Shown here: positions 20,944-29,025 of the stretch, piece after piece
How positions within the stretch are numbered: the stretch's first letter is position 1
How the letters are laid out: each line of letters begins with the position of its first letter
Source of the DNA: Amycolatopsis cihanbeyliensis
Lineage (GTDB): Bacteria; Actinomycetota; Actinomycetes; Mycobacteriales; Pseudonocardiaceae
Assembly: GCF_006715045.1 (NCBI RefSeq)
Contig: NZ_VFML01000001.1
Span: 3,440,501 to 3,504,500, forward strand
Reading direction: 5' to 3'
Length of the DNA: 64,000 nt
Made by a program: the position numbers and the translations under genes
The notes under the pieces: generated by a model
What the model saw: only the letters and a program-made list of their open reading frames with translations
Databases searched by the model: none
What the model was told of the DNA's origin: nothing

Positions 20944-22476
20944 TCACCCGTGCGTGTGCAGGTGCTCGTGGTTGGCCCGAATCTGCGGGTAGGACTCGGG
21001 CACGGCAAGCCCGCCACCGGCCGTCCTGGCCACCGTGGCGGCCGAGGCCGCGGCGCTCTCGCCGTTCGGGCTGGTCGCCGGTTTACCCGCGGTGAAGAGC
21101 CAGGTCTGGAACAGGTCGGAAAGCGGCTTGCCGGAAATCGCCTCGGACAACGCGATGAAGTCCCTGATCCGCGCGTCGCCGCCGGTGTAGCGCTCCTGCC
21201 AGCCGCGCAGGATGGTGAAGAAGTCCTCGTCGCCGACCGCCTTGCGCAGCGCGTGCACCGCCATCGCGCCGCGGTCGTACACCGCGGAGTGGAACTGGTT
21301 CTCCGGGCCGGGGTCACCGGGCAACACCTGCCAGAAGTCGTCCCCCGCCGGGTGACGGTTGTACAGGTACTCGGCGAGTTCATCGGCGGTGCCCTCGCCC
21401 TGGTGCTCCGACCAGAGGAACTCGGCGTAGCTGGCGAAGCCCTCGTTCAGCCAGATGTCGCTCCACTCGCCGAGCGAGACCGCGTTCCCGAACCACTGGT
21501 GGGCCACCTCGTGCGCCACCACGGAGGTGTTCGCCCCGGCCCGGAAGAAGGGCTGGCCGTAGACCGAGCGGGTCTGGTTCTCCAGCGCGAAGCCGAGGCC
21601 CGTGGTGGCCACCCCGCCCTGCGCCTCGAACGGGTAGGGCCCGAACTTGCCCGCGAGAAACTCGGTGACCTCCGGGGTGCGCTCGATGCTGGCCATCGCC
21701 GCGGGCAGGCTGGCGCCGAGCGCGGGGTCGTACGCGGTGATGAACGGCTGACCGTCCGGGGTACTCGACTGCCGCACCTGGTACTCGCCGACCGCGAGGA
21801 AGGCAAGGTAGGTCGCCTGCGGCTGGGTACTGCGCCAGTGCCAGCGGGTCCAGCCCGCGCGCTGCTTGCTCCTGCGGACCAGGTCGCCGTTGGACAGCGC
21901 GGAGATCCCGTCCGGTACCTCGATCGCCACGTCGTAGGTGGCCTTGTCGCTCGGGTGGTCGTTGGCGGGGAACCACCACTCCGAGATCTGCGGCTCGTCC
22001 ACGGCGAGCGCCCCGGTCGCCGTCCGCTTCCACGCGGTGGAGCCGTCGACCTCCACCTCCGAGGGGATCCCCGAGTACTTGACCGTGACCAGGGCGAACT
22101 GCCCCTTGGCCAGCGGCCGGTTCGGGGTGACCACCAGCTCGCTCGGGTCGGCGGGGTCGGTGCCGAACCGCGCGGGCGCGCTGTTCACCCGGACCGACTC
22201 CACGTCCAGGGCGAAGTCCAGGTTGAAGCTGGAAAGGTCCTGGGTGGCGGTGGCGAGGATGGTCGTGGTGCCGGTCAGCCGATCGGTCTCCGGCGTGTAG
22301 GTCAGCCGGAGGTCGTAATGCAGAACGTCGTAGCCCCCGTTGCCCGCACCGGGGTAGTACCCGTCGCCGACGCCGGGCGCACCGCCCCCGGGCACCGCAC
22401 CGGCCGTGCCGGCAAGCAGGACCGTGGCAAGGCCGGTGCACGCGGCGCCGAGTGCGGCACGACTTCGGATACGCAT
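20944..22476 (-). CDS. Secreted M1-family zinc metallopeptidase
   Basis: An exported aminopeptidase-like protein of 510 residues. A signal peptide covers about residues 1-27 (MRIRSRAALGAACTGLATVL, then an AGA-type cleavage site). The catalytic motif HEVAHQWFG near 305 with the distal glutamate in WLNEGFASYAEFLW gives the HExxH-x18-E zinc site of gluzincins, and GFALENQT supplies a GxMEN-like substrate loop. The chosen ATG at 22476 has a strong AGGGGAGG ribosome site. The protein lacks the long C-terminal domain of full-length aminopeptidase N. Confidence 0.9.
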   Translation of the reverse strand: MRIRSRAALGAACTGLATVLLAGTAGAVPGGGAPGVGDGYYPGAGNGGYDVLHYDLRLTYTPETDRLTGTTTILATATQDLSSFNLDFALDVESVRVNSAPARFGTDPADPSELVVTPNRPLAKGQFALVTVKYSGIPSEVEVDGSTAWKRTATGALAVDEPQISEWWFPANDHPSDKATYDVAIEVPDGISALSNGDLVRRSKQRAGWTRWHWRSTQPQATYLAFLAVGEYQVRQSSTPDGQPFITAYDPALGASLPAAMASIERTPEVTEFLAGKFGPYPFEAQGGVATTGLGFALENQTRSVYGQPFFRAGANTSVVAHEVAHQWFGNAVSLGEWSDIWLNEGFASYAEFLWSEHQGEGTADELAEYLYNRHPAGDDFWQVLPGDPGPENQFHSAVYDRGAMAVHALRKAVGDEDFFTILRGWQERYTGGDARIRDFIALSEAISGKPLSDLFQTWLFTAGKPATSPNGESAAASAATVARTAGGGLAVPESYPQIRANHEHLHTHG

Positions 22477-22566
22477 CAATCGCCTCCCCTGAGAATTCGG
22501 AGGCACGAACCTATCGGGCCGGCCGTGGATCATGGAACGGCCGAACGTCGGTTCCTGCCCGCACGA

Positions 22567-24243
22567 TCAGGGTGAGTCGGCGACCGCGTCGCGCACCGCG
22601 GAACGCAGCCGGGCATGCAGGTCCCGGTGGCCGGAACGGTCCACCCGCACCTCGACCACGCGCAGCCCCGGCGCCGGGCGCAGCGCCGCGCGGAACTCGG
22701 CCAGGGTGCCCGCCACGGTGTGCGGCACGCCGTATCCGGCGCACAGGGCGCCGAGGTCCGCGCCGTGCGCGGTGCCGAACACCCGCTCGAAGCTGTCCGC
22801 GTGCTCCGGCGCGCCCTGCTCGAGCAGGGCGAAGATGCCGCCGCCGTCGTCGTTGACCACCACGACCGTCAGGTCCGGCCGCTGCTCGGCGCCGGTGAGC
22901 AGGCCGTTCGCGTCGTGCAGGAAGGTCAGGTCGCCGATCAGCGCGTAGGAGTGGCCGCGATGCACCGTCGCGGCGCCCATCGCGGTGGACACCGTGCCGT
23001 CGATGCCTGCCACCCCGCGGTTGCGGTGCACCAGGATGTCCGGCCGGATGCCGCCGGCCAGCGCGACGTCCCTGGTCGGGTTGGAGGAACCGACGATCAG
23101 CAGCGCGTCCGGGGGCAGCGCGGTGACCAGCTCCTGCGCCAGCCGCAGCCCACTAGGCCAGGGCTCCAGTTCCAGCGCGTGCCGCACCGCGGTGCCCGCC
23201 GCGATATCCGCCTGCCGCCAGCGCGCCAACCACTCCGGGTCCGCGGGCTTGGTCGGCTCGTCGAACCACTGCCCGACCTGGCGGACGTTGTGCGCGGGCG
23301 CGGGCCAGTCCGAGTCCGGGCGTACCAGCAGGACCTCGACCTCGGGGTCGGAAAGCAGGTTCTGTACCTGGCGGAACACGGTCGGCCTGCCGATGCACAG
23401 CACCTGCTCCGGCTTGTGCGCCGCGATGAACTCCTCGACCGCCAGCAGCCAGGCACCCGAGCCGATCGCGGTCGCCCCGCCGAGGCCGAGCCCGCCGGTC
23501 TCGGACACCACCGGCCAGCCGTGTTGCTCGGCCCATTCGCTGGCCGCCCGCACCCCGGCGTCGCAGGCGAGCACCAGGCCCTGCCGGGCGGAGGGCACCA
23601 CGAACGCGGGTAGCGCGCCGAAGTCGGGCAGCTCGGTCCAGCGGGCCCCGCCGGAGCGGCCCTCCAGCGGCTCGTACCACTCGCTGGTCCGCCCGCCCTC
23701 GGGCACGAGCGGCTCGCGGAACGGGATGTTCAGGTGCACCGGGCCGGAGCGCCACTCCCCGTAGGCCGCGTTCCAGGCCCGGCAGACCTGGCTGCGCCAG
23801 TACGCGTTCTGGCCCTGCCTGCGCTCGGCAACGGCGAGCTCGTCGAAGTACCGGACGGCGCCGCCGTAGAGCCGCTGCTGGTCGACGACCTGGTTGGCGC
23901 CCGCGGCACGCAGCTCGGGCGGCCGGTCCGCGGTGAGCACGACCAGCGGCACGCCCGCCCGGTCGGCCTCCAGCACCGCGGGATGGAAGTTCGCCGCCGC
24001 GGTGCCCGAGGTGCACACCACCGCGGCCGGGCGGCCGGTGCGGGCGGCGATGCCGAGTGCGAGGAAGGCGGCACCGCGCTCGTCGATCCGGACGTGCAGG
24101 CTGAGCTTGCCGGCCGCGGCCGCGGCGTAGAGCGCGAAGGACAGCGGGGCGTTCCGCGAGCCGGGGCAGAGCACCACGTGCGAGACCGTGTTGCGGATCA
24201 GCTCATCGACAATGACGTTCGCCTGCGCGGTGGACGGGTTCAA
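22567..24243 (-). CDS. menD: 2-succinyl-5-enolpyruvyl-6-hydroxy-3-cyclohexene-1-carboxylate synthase
   Basis: Thiamine-diphosphate enzyme of menaquinone synthesis, joining isochorismate and 2-oxoglutarate. The 558-residue protein has the N-terminal signature HVVLCPGSRNAPLSFAL, the ThDP glutamate region DERGAAFLALGIA, TSGTAAANFHPAVLEA, and a C-terminal GDLTFLHDANGLL with VVNDDGGGIF. The frame is open upstream, but the best start is a TTG at 24243 with GGAGG 7 nt before it; an ATG at 24286 would extend into the menB promoter region. Divergent from menB, 57 bp away. Confidence 0.95.
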   Translation of the reverse strand: MNPSTAQANVIVDELIRNTVSHVVLCPGSRNAPLSFALYAAAAAGKLSLHVRIDERGAAFLALGIAARTGRPAAVVCTSGTAAANFHPAVLEADRAGVPLVVLTADRPPELRAAGANQVVDQQRLYGGAVRYFDELAVAERRQGQNAYWRSQVCRAWNAAYGEWRSGPVHLNIPFREPLVPEGGRTSEWYEPLEGRSGGARWTELPDFGALPAFVVPSARQGLVLACDAGVRAASEWAEQHGWPVVSETGGLGLGGATAIGSGAWLLAVEEFIAAHKPEQVLCIGRPTVFRQVQNLLSDPEVEVLLVRPDSDWPAPAHNVRQVGQWFDEPTKPADPEWLARWRQADIAAGTAVRHALELEPWPSGLRLAQELVTALPPDALLIVGSSNPTRDVALAGGIRPDILVHRNRGVAGIDGTVSTAMGAATVHRGHSYALIGDLTFLHDANGLLTGAEQRPDLTVVVVNDDGGGIFALLEQGAPEHADSFERVFGTAHGADLGALCAGYGVPHTVAGTLAEFRAALRPAPGLRVVEVRVDRSGHRDLHARLRSAVRDAVADSP

Positions 24244-24300
24244 CGGCCGACCTCCGGTGTCGCGTCCGTCTCCATCCACACACCGCATATCCTCCCAAAC

Positions 24301-25224
24301 GTGGATGAAGATCGCGTCTCCGAGCTGTTCGAACAGGCCGCATGGAACGAGGTCGACGGGTTCGACTTCACCGACATCACCTACCACCGCTCCGCGGAGA
24401 GCCGGTCGGGCAAACGCGTGGTGCGGGTGGCGTTCGACCGTCCCGAGGTCCGCAACGCCTTCCGCCCGCATACCGTCGACGAGCTGTTCCGCGCGCTCGA
24501 CCACGCGCGGATGAGCTCCGACGTCGGCTGCGTCCTGCTCACCGGCAACGGTCCGTCGCCCAAGGACGGCGGCTGGGCCTTCTGCTCTGGTGGTGACCAG
24601 CGTATTCGCGGACGGTCCGGGTATCAGTACGCCAGCGGCGAGACGTCCGCCACGGTGGATCCCGCGCGGGCGGGCAGGCTGCACATTCTCGAGGTCCAGC
24701 GGTTGATCCGGTTCATGCCCAAGGTGGTGCTCGCGGTGGTGCCCGGCTGGGCCGCGGGCGGTGGGCACTCGCTGCACGTGGTGTGCGACCTCACCCTGGC
24801 CTCGGCGGAGCACGCGCGGTTCAAGCAGACCGACGCCGATGTCGGCTCCTTCGACGGCGGGTTCGGCTCGGCCTACCTCGCCCGGCAGGTGGGGCAGAAG
24901 GTCGCCAGGGAGATCTTCTTCCTCGGCCGGGAGTACACCGCGGCGCGGGCGCACGAGATGGGCGCGGTGAACGCGGTCGTGCCGCACGCCGAGCTGGAGG
25001 CCGAGGCGCTGCGCTGGGCGTGGGAGATCAACGGGAAGTCGCCGACCGCGCAGCGGATGCTGAAGTACGCGTTCAACGCGGTCGACGACGGGCTGATCGG
25101 GCAGCAACTGTTCGCCGGGGAGACCACCCGGCTGGCCTACATGCAGGACGAGGCCGTCGAGGGCAGGGACGCCTTCCTGCAGCGGCGTGAACCCGACTGG
25201 ACCGCCTTCCCCTACTACTACTAG
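24301..25224 (+). CDS. menB: 1,4-dihydroxy-2-naphthoyl-CoA synthase
   Basis: Crotonase-fold enzyme closing the naphthoquinone ring from o-succinylbenzoyl-CoA. The 307-residue protein shows the oxyanion-hole loop AFCSGGDQRIRG, VVPGWAAGGGHSLHVVCDLT, and KQTDADVGSFDGGFGSAYLA, and ends with the typical YYY. The start is a GTG at 24301; no clear ribosome site precedes it. The stop TAG at 25222-25224 is completed by the first base of the insertion sequence, so the element sits exactly at the gene end without changing the protein. Confidence 0.95.
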   Translation: MDEDRVSELFEQAAWNEVDGFDFTDITYHRSAESRSGKRVVRVAFDRPEVRNAFRPHTVDELFRALDHARMSSDVGCVLLTGNGPSPKDGGWAFCSGGDQRIRGRSGYQYASGETSATVDPARAGRLHILEVQRLIRFMPKVVLAVVPGWAAGGGHSLHVVCDLTLASAEHARFKQTDADVGSFDGGFGSAYLARQVGQKVAREIFFLGREYTAARAHEMGAVNAVVPHAELEAEALRWAWEINGKSPTAQRMLKYAFNAVDDGLIGQQLFAGETTRLAYMQDEAVEGRDAFLQRREPDWTAFPYYY

Positions 25225-25236
25225 GGCGTGTTTCAA
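25224..25236 (+). repeat. IS left inverted repeat
   Basis: GGGCGTGTTTCAA; its first G also serves as the third base of the menB stop codon, and the transposase stop codon (25233-25235) lies inside the repeat. Confidence 0.9.
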
Positions 25237-26135
25237 AGGCGTAGCCACTCGTTGATTGTGGCGATCTGGACTGTGGCCTCGTACCGGACTGCCAACTTGT
25301 CGTATCGGGTGGCCACGGCGCGGTTGCGCTTGAGCCGGTTGATCCCGCATTCCACGGCATGACGCTGCTTGTAGACCTCAGGGTCGAACGCTGGTGGCCT
25401 GCCACCAGCACGTCCCTTGTTTGTGCGGTGCCGTACCTGATCGGCCTTCTCCGGAACCGTGCACCGAATCCCCCGACCACGCAGAGAGGCCCGGTTGGCG
25501 CGGGACCCGTAGGCCTTGTCCGCCAGCACCCGGTCCGGTCGCGTGCGGGGTGGACCGCCCTCCAGCCGAGCGACCCGAACACGCCCCAGCACCACCTGGA
25601 ACTGAGGCGAGTCACCCCGCTGCCCCGCCGTCACGACCACCGATAACGGTTTTTGCCCCTGCTCGGTGGCCAGGTGCAGCTTGGTGGTCCACCCGCCCCG
25701 TGAACGGCCCAACGCGTGATCGTCTGGTTCGGGCTCACCCACCCCACCGGGTGGTTCCTTCTGTGCTTGTGGATGGGTCCGCGCCCCCGCGGCGTGCTGA
25801 TGCGCCCGGTTGATCGTGGAGTCGACGCTGACGTCCCAGATGATCAGTCCGGCGGCGTCGGCCCGCGCCTGTAACGCAGCCACGATCAACGCCCAGACTC
25901 CGGCACGCTGCCAGCGCCGGAACAGCCCGTAGACGGTCTGCCAGCAGCCGTAGGCCGGTGGGATATCCCGCCAAGGACAGCCGACGCGCACCCGCCAGCG
26001 GATCCCGTTGATCAGTTGCCGCTTGGTCCACGTCGGTGGGCGACCCGGTTTCCTACCCACGGGCAGCAGCGGCTCCAGGATCGCCCACTGCGCGTCGGTA
26101 AGGTCGGCTCGTCCCGTCGCCGCTACGCTGGCCAC
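25233..26135 (-). CDS. IS5-family transposase (DDE)
   Basis: A 300-residue transposase in a single frame, with no need for the frameshift used by many IS427-group elements. The N-terminal region ([14 protein letters not shown], then [12 protein letters not shown]) is the usual DUF4096-like DNA-binding part. The catalytic acids are visible as D in [15 protein letters not shown] in [13 protein letters not shown], and E in [14 protein letters not shown]. The start is a GTG at 26135 with GGAG 5 nt upstream. Both lie in one arm of a 12-bp inverted repeat. Confidence 0.93.
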   Translation of the reverse strand: MASVAATGRADLTDAQWAILEPLLPVGRKPGRPPTWTKRQLINGIRWRVRVGCPWRDIPPAYGCWQTVYGLFRRWQRAGVWALIVAALQARADAAGLIIWDVSVDSTINRAHQHAAGARTHPQAQKEPPGGVGEPEPDDHALGRSRGGWTTKLHLATEQGQKPLSVVVTAGQRGDSPQFQVVLGRVRVARLEGGPPRTRPDRVLADKAYGSRANRASLRGRGIRCTVPEKADQVRHRTNKGRAGGRPPAFDPEVYKQRHAVECGINRLKRNRAVATRYDKLAVRYEATVQIATINEWLRL

Positions 26136-26191
26136 GAGGTCTCCGGTGTTCTCGATCAGCTTGGTCGTTGATCGATCTACCGGAGACCTCG
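26135..26191 (-). promoter_or_regulatory. Inverted repeat sequestering the transposase start
   Basis: Perfect 12-bp arms CGAGGTCTCCGG (26135-26146) and CCGGAGACCTCG (26180-26191) with a 33-nt loop. On the transposase mRNA the arm nearer the gene contains the GGAG ribosome site and touches the GTG. A transcript entering from outside the IS would carry both arms and hide the start; one starting in the loop would not. This is the logic known from several IS elements. A second 10-bp repeat GTCGTTGATC/GATCAACGAC (26164-26173, 26199-26208) overlaps it. Confidence 0.6.
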
Positions 26192-26252
26192 CCTATCTGA
26201 TCAACGACACGCCGACACCGCCAGACCAGTGGCGTCTTTCCTGGTCAACACA

Positions 26253-26265
26253 TTGAAACGCGCCC
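26253..26265 (-). repeat. IS right inverted repeat
   Basis: TTGAAACGCGCCC, the complement of the left end with one mismatch. Its last base completes the TAG stop codon of the small minus-strand gene to the right. Confidence 0.9.
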
Positions 26266-26417
26266 TAGGAGAAGTCCCCCGGATTGCGCGGGCCGTCGCC
26301 GTCCCTGCGCGCCTGCCGGATCCCGTCCCGCACGGCGGCCCGGACCACGAAGTACAGCACGTAGCAGAACACGGCGCCGACGACCAGGTTGAGCACGAGT
26401 CCGGTGAGGTTGTACAT
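26265..26417 (-). CDS. Small single-helix membrane protein (50 residues)
   Basis: A short gene reading MYNLTGLVLNLVVGAVFCYV and continuing through a hydrophobic helix to about residue 27, then a basic, polar tail ending NPGDFS. The stop TAG at 26267-26265 uses the last base of the insertion sequence; before insertion it would have shared CTAG with the menB stop. Support is a clean start, a helix-plus-tail pattern and placement divergent from menE (61 bp). The ribosome site is weak (AGGG, 10 nt). Function unknown; no family recognised. Confidence 0.65.
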   Translation of the reverse strand: MYNLTGLVLNLVVGAVFCYVLYFVVRAAVRDGIRQARRDGDGPRNPGDFS

Positions 26418-26478
26418 GGCGACGACCCTAACCGTGGCGGGCTATCCTGGGAGTTCATGTCGCGGGAGGCGCCGGTAC

Positions 26479-27636
26479 ATGCGTGAGGTGCGGACGGACG
26501 GGACCGCGGAGGCGATCGGGCGGCTGAGCCGGTCGCTGGCCGAGGCCCTCGGCGGCGGGCCCGCCGTGCTGCCACTGGACACCCGCGATCCCGGGGCCGA
26601 GCGCCTGCGCACGGCCATGCGGCCCGAGTCGCCGGTGGAGCCCGGCACCGCGGTGATCGTCCCGACCTCGGGGTCCACCGGCACGCGGAAGGGCGTGCTG
26701 CTCTCCGCCGAGGCGTTGACCGCCTCCGCGCGGGCGACGCACGATCGGCTCGGCGGGCCGGGCCGCTGGCTGCTGGCCACCCCCGCGCACTACATCGGCG
26801 GGTTGCAGGTGCTGGTCCGCGCGCTACTGGCCGGGCGGGAGCCCGCGGTGCTGGACCTCTCCGCAGGGTTCGACGTGGACGCCTTCACCGCGGCCGCGGC
26901 GGAGCTGTGCACCGGGCCGGGCCCGTACTACACCGCGCTGGTGCCCACCCAGCTCGCCCGGCTGGTCGCCGCGGGCGGTGCCGCCGCCGCGGCGGCCGCG
27001 CGCTTCGACGCGATCGTGCTCGGCGGCGCCGCGCTACCGGAACGGCTGCGCGTGGCCGCGCGGGACGCAGGCATCACGGCCGTGCCCGCCTACGGGATGA
27101 GCGAGACCGCGAGCGGCTGCGTGTACGCGGGCGTCCCGTTGGCCGGGGTGCGGGTGCGCATCGGGGTGGGCGAGCGGATCGAGATCGCCGGCCCGGTGCT
27201 CGCGCACGGCTACCGGCTGCGGCCCGAGCTGAGCGAGCGGGTCTTCGCGGATGGCTGGTTCCGCACCGGGGACCTCGGCAGGCTCGGGCCGGACGGGGCG
27301 CTGGACGTGCTCGGCCGGGCGGACGACATGATCAACACCGGCGGGGTGAAGGTGTCCGCGGCGGAGGTGGAGCGGGTGCTCGGGGGCCGGCCGGGGGTCG
27401 CGGGCTGCTGCGTGCTCGGGCTGCCCGATCCGGAGTGGGGCGAGTCGGTCACGGCCGTGGTGGTGCCCGCCGACCCGGCTGCCGCGGGCGAGGCCCTGCG
27501 GGCCGAGCTGCGGGCGGCGGTACGGGCCGAGCTGGGGGCCGCCTGCGTGCCGAAACGCCTGGTGTACGTCGCGGAGCTCCCGCTGCGTGGGCCGGGCAAG
27601 GTGGATCGGGCCGCGCTCAGGGGGCGCATCACCTAG
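26479..27636 (+). CDS. menE: o-Succinylbenzoate-CoA ligase
   Basis: Acyl-adenylate-forming enzyme that makes o-succinylbenzoyl-CoA for MenB. The 385-residue protein has the AMP-binding loop PTSGSTGTRKGVLLS (about 64-78), the A5 motif YGMSETASGCVYAG, the A7/A8 region WFRTGDLGRLGPDG with DDMINTGGVKVSA, and the catalytic lysine near the end in LPLRGPGKVDR. It is compact, as are actinobacterial MenE proteins. ATG at 26479 has GGGAGG 9 nt upstream. Divergent from the 50-residue membrane gene. Confidence 0.93.
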   Translation: MREVRTDGTAEAIGRLSRSLAEALGGGPAVLPLDTRDPGAERLRTAMRPESPVEPGTAVIVPTSGSTGTRKGVLLSAEALTASARATHDRLGGPGRWLLATPAHYIGGLQVLVRALLAGREPAVLDLSAGFDVDAFTAAAAELCTGPGPYYTALVPTQLARLVAAGGAAAAAAARFDAIVLGGAALPERLRVAARDAGITAVPAYGMSETASGCVYAGVPLAGVRVRIGVGERIEIAGPVLAHGYRLRPELSERVFADGWFRTGDLGRLGPDGALDVLGRADDMINTGGVKVSAAEVERVLGGRPGVAGCCVLGLPDPEWGESVTAVVVPADPAAAGEALRAELRAAVRAELGAACVPKRLVYVAELPLRGPGKVDRAALRGRIT

Positions 27637-27783
27637 GGGACTACTATCGTCGGCTTTTTTTCGACTGTTCGGCGCAGTTGGTTGACAGATCACCCTGTCC
27701 GGTTTTGGCTGCACCTAGCCAGGCGGCCTGTGCCCGCGCAGCGACTGGGGATGTCGCTCTGCCCTGCCGAAGGAGAAGCAACG

Positions 27784-28983
27784 ATGTCAGGTGCCACCAC
27801 ACGGACGAGACGTTGGGCCGTTGCACTGGCGGTGGCGACCGGCGTGGCCGGTGGGCTCGCCACGTTCGCGGTACCCGCGGGCGCGACGCCACCTGTGCCC
27901 GCGAGCGGAACGCTGACCTGGTCGGTCACCCCGGAGGGTGAGCAGTCGACGCGTTCGCTCGGCACGGTTGCCAGCGCGCAACGGCCAGAGCGGACCAGCA
28001 TCGAGGAGTTCCCGACCGAGCCACTGGACAAGCCGGTGAACACGGTGGTCGCCGAGCTGGACGCGACCGTCCCCGGCGGCACCGCGGCCGCGGTGGACGT
28101 GCGCGGGCTGCGCACCGACGGCACCTGGAGCGAGTGGGCCGAGATCACCGCCGACGCCGCGGCCGTGCTGCCGGAGCTCACCCGGTCGGTGCAGACTCGC
28201 CTGGTGCTGACCGCGCCGGACGGCGCCGGGTTCCCGGACGTGCGCCAGATCGACCTCACCGCGTGGAACGCGGAGGAGGTACAGGCGAGCGCCCCGGCCG
28301 GGGAACGGACCTACCGGGTCTTCGCCACCAGGGAGGGCCTGGTCGGCGGCACCACCGCGAACGGCCACGTGATCAAGAGCAGGGACCACTTCGTGGCGCT
28401 GCCCTCGCGCCGGGGACTGGCCAACCGGGGCAGCGGCAACTACACGGTGCAGGTGTGCACCTCGGACGACGCCCGGTGCGAGTGGGCGCCGGTGTGGGAC
28501 GTCGGGCCGTGGAACACCAAGGACGACTACTGGAACGCCGACCGGCAGATGTGGCACGACCTCCCGCAGGGCAAGCCGCAGGCGCAGGCGGCGTACCAGG
28601 ACGGCTACAACGGTGGCCGGGACGGCTTCGGGCGCAGGGTGGCCAACCCGGCGGGTATCGACCTCGCCGACGGCACCTTCTGGGACGGCCTGGGACTGCG
28701 GGACAACGCCTGGGTGAACGTGACCTACGAATGGACCGGTTCCGGCGCCTGGGGCACGATCGCGACCTCCAGCACGCCGTTGAACGTGCGCTCCGGCCCG
28801 CGGTCCTCCGCCGCCCAGGTCGGCCTCGCCGCGCGACACGCGCAGGTACGCATCGAATGCCAGGTGACCGGGCAGTCCGTCAGCGGAACCCAGGGCACCT
28901 CGGACCTCTGGTACCGCCTCGCCCCCGGCAAGTTCGTCGCCCGCGCCTACGTCGACACCGCGGTGGCCCCCGCCGCCTGCTGA
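27784..28983 (+). CDS. Secreted protein with C-terminal SH3-like domain
   Basis: A 399-residue exported protein. A signal peptide spans about residues 1-35 (RRWAVALAVATGVAGGLATF, then AVPAGA). The middle is an uncharacterised Trp/Asp-rich region with CTSDDARCEWAPVWDVGPWN. The last about 75 residues (STPLNVRSGPRSSAAQVG through VARAYVDT) look like a bacterial SH3 domain, which often binds cell wall. ATG at 27784 has AGGAG upstream. A TTGACA at 27682-27687 may be a -35 element, but no convincing -10 follows. Role not known; cell-wall association is inferred. Confidence 0.75.
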   Translation: MSGATTRTRRWAVALAVATGVAGGLATFAVPAGATPPVPASGTLTWSVTPEGEQSTRSLGTVASAQRPERTSIEEFPTEPLDKPVNTVVAELDATVPGGTAAAVDVRGLRTDGTWSEWAEITADAAAVLPELTRSVQTRLVLTAPDGAGFPDVRQIDLTAWNAEEVQASAPAGERTYRVFATREGLVGGTTANGHVIKSRDHFVALPSRRGLANRGSGNYTVQVCTSDDARCEWAPVWDVGPWNTKDDYWNADRQMWHDLPQGKPQAQAAYQDGYNGGRDGFGRRVANPAGIDLADGTFWDGLGLRDNAWVNVTYEWTGSGAWGTIATSSTPLNVRSGPRSSAAQVGLAARHAQVRIECQVTGQSVSGTQGTSDLWYRLAPGKFVARAYVDTAVAPAAC

Positions 28984-29025
28984 CCCCGCCCGCCAGGGTG
29001 CCGGTGCCGCGGAAAGAATGGCGGT

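Larger units (their letters stand above)
25224..26265. mobile_element. IS5-family (IS427-like) insertion sequence, intact
   Basis: A 1042-bp element bounded by 13-bp inverted repeats (GGGCGTGTTTCAA and, at the right, the complement of GGGCGCGTTTCAA; one mismatch), with one full transposase gene on the minus strand. It is flanked by a TA duplication (25222-25223 and 26266-26267) within an original CTAG target, as known for the IS427 group. Joining the flanks restores a site where the menB stop and the stop of the small convergent gene at 26417 shared those four bases. The transposase is uninterrupted, so the element may be active. Confidence 0.92.

Noticed and set aside
27641..27665. Terminator after menE at a run of seven T
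   Set aside because: The T-run is flanked by only a 4-bp GTCG/CGAC pair that encloses the T-run itself, not a stem before it.
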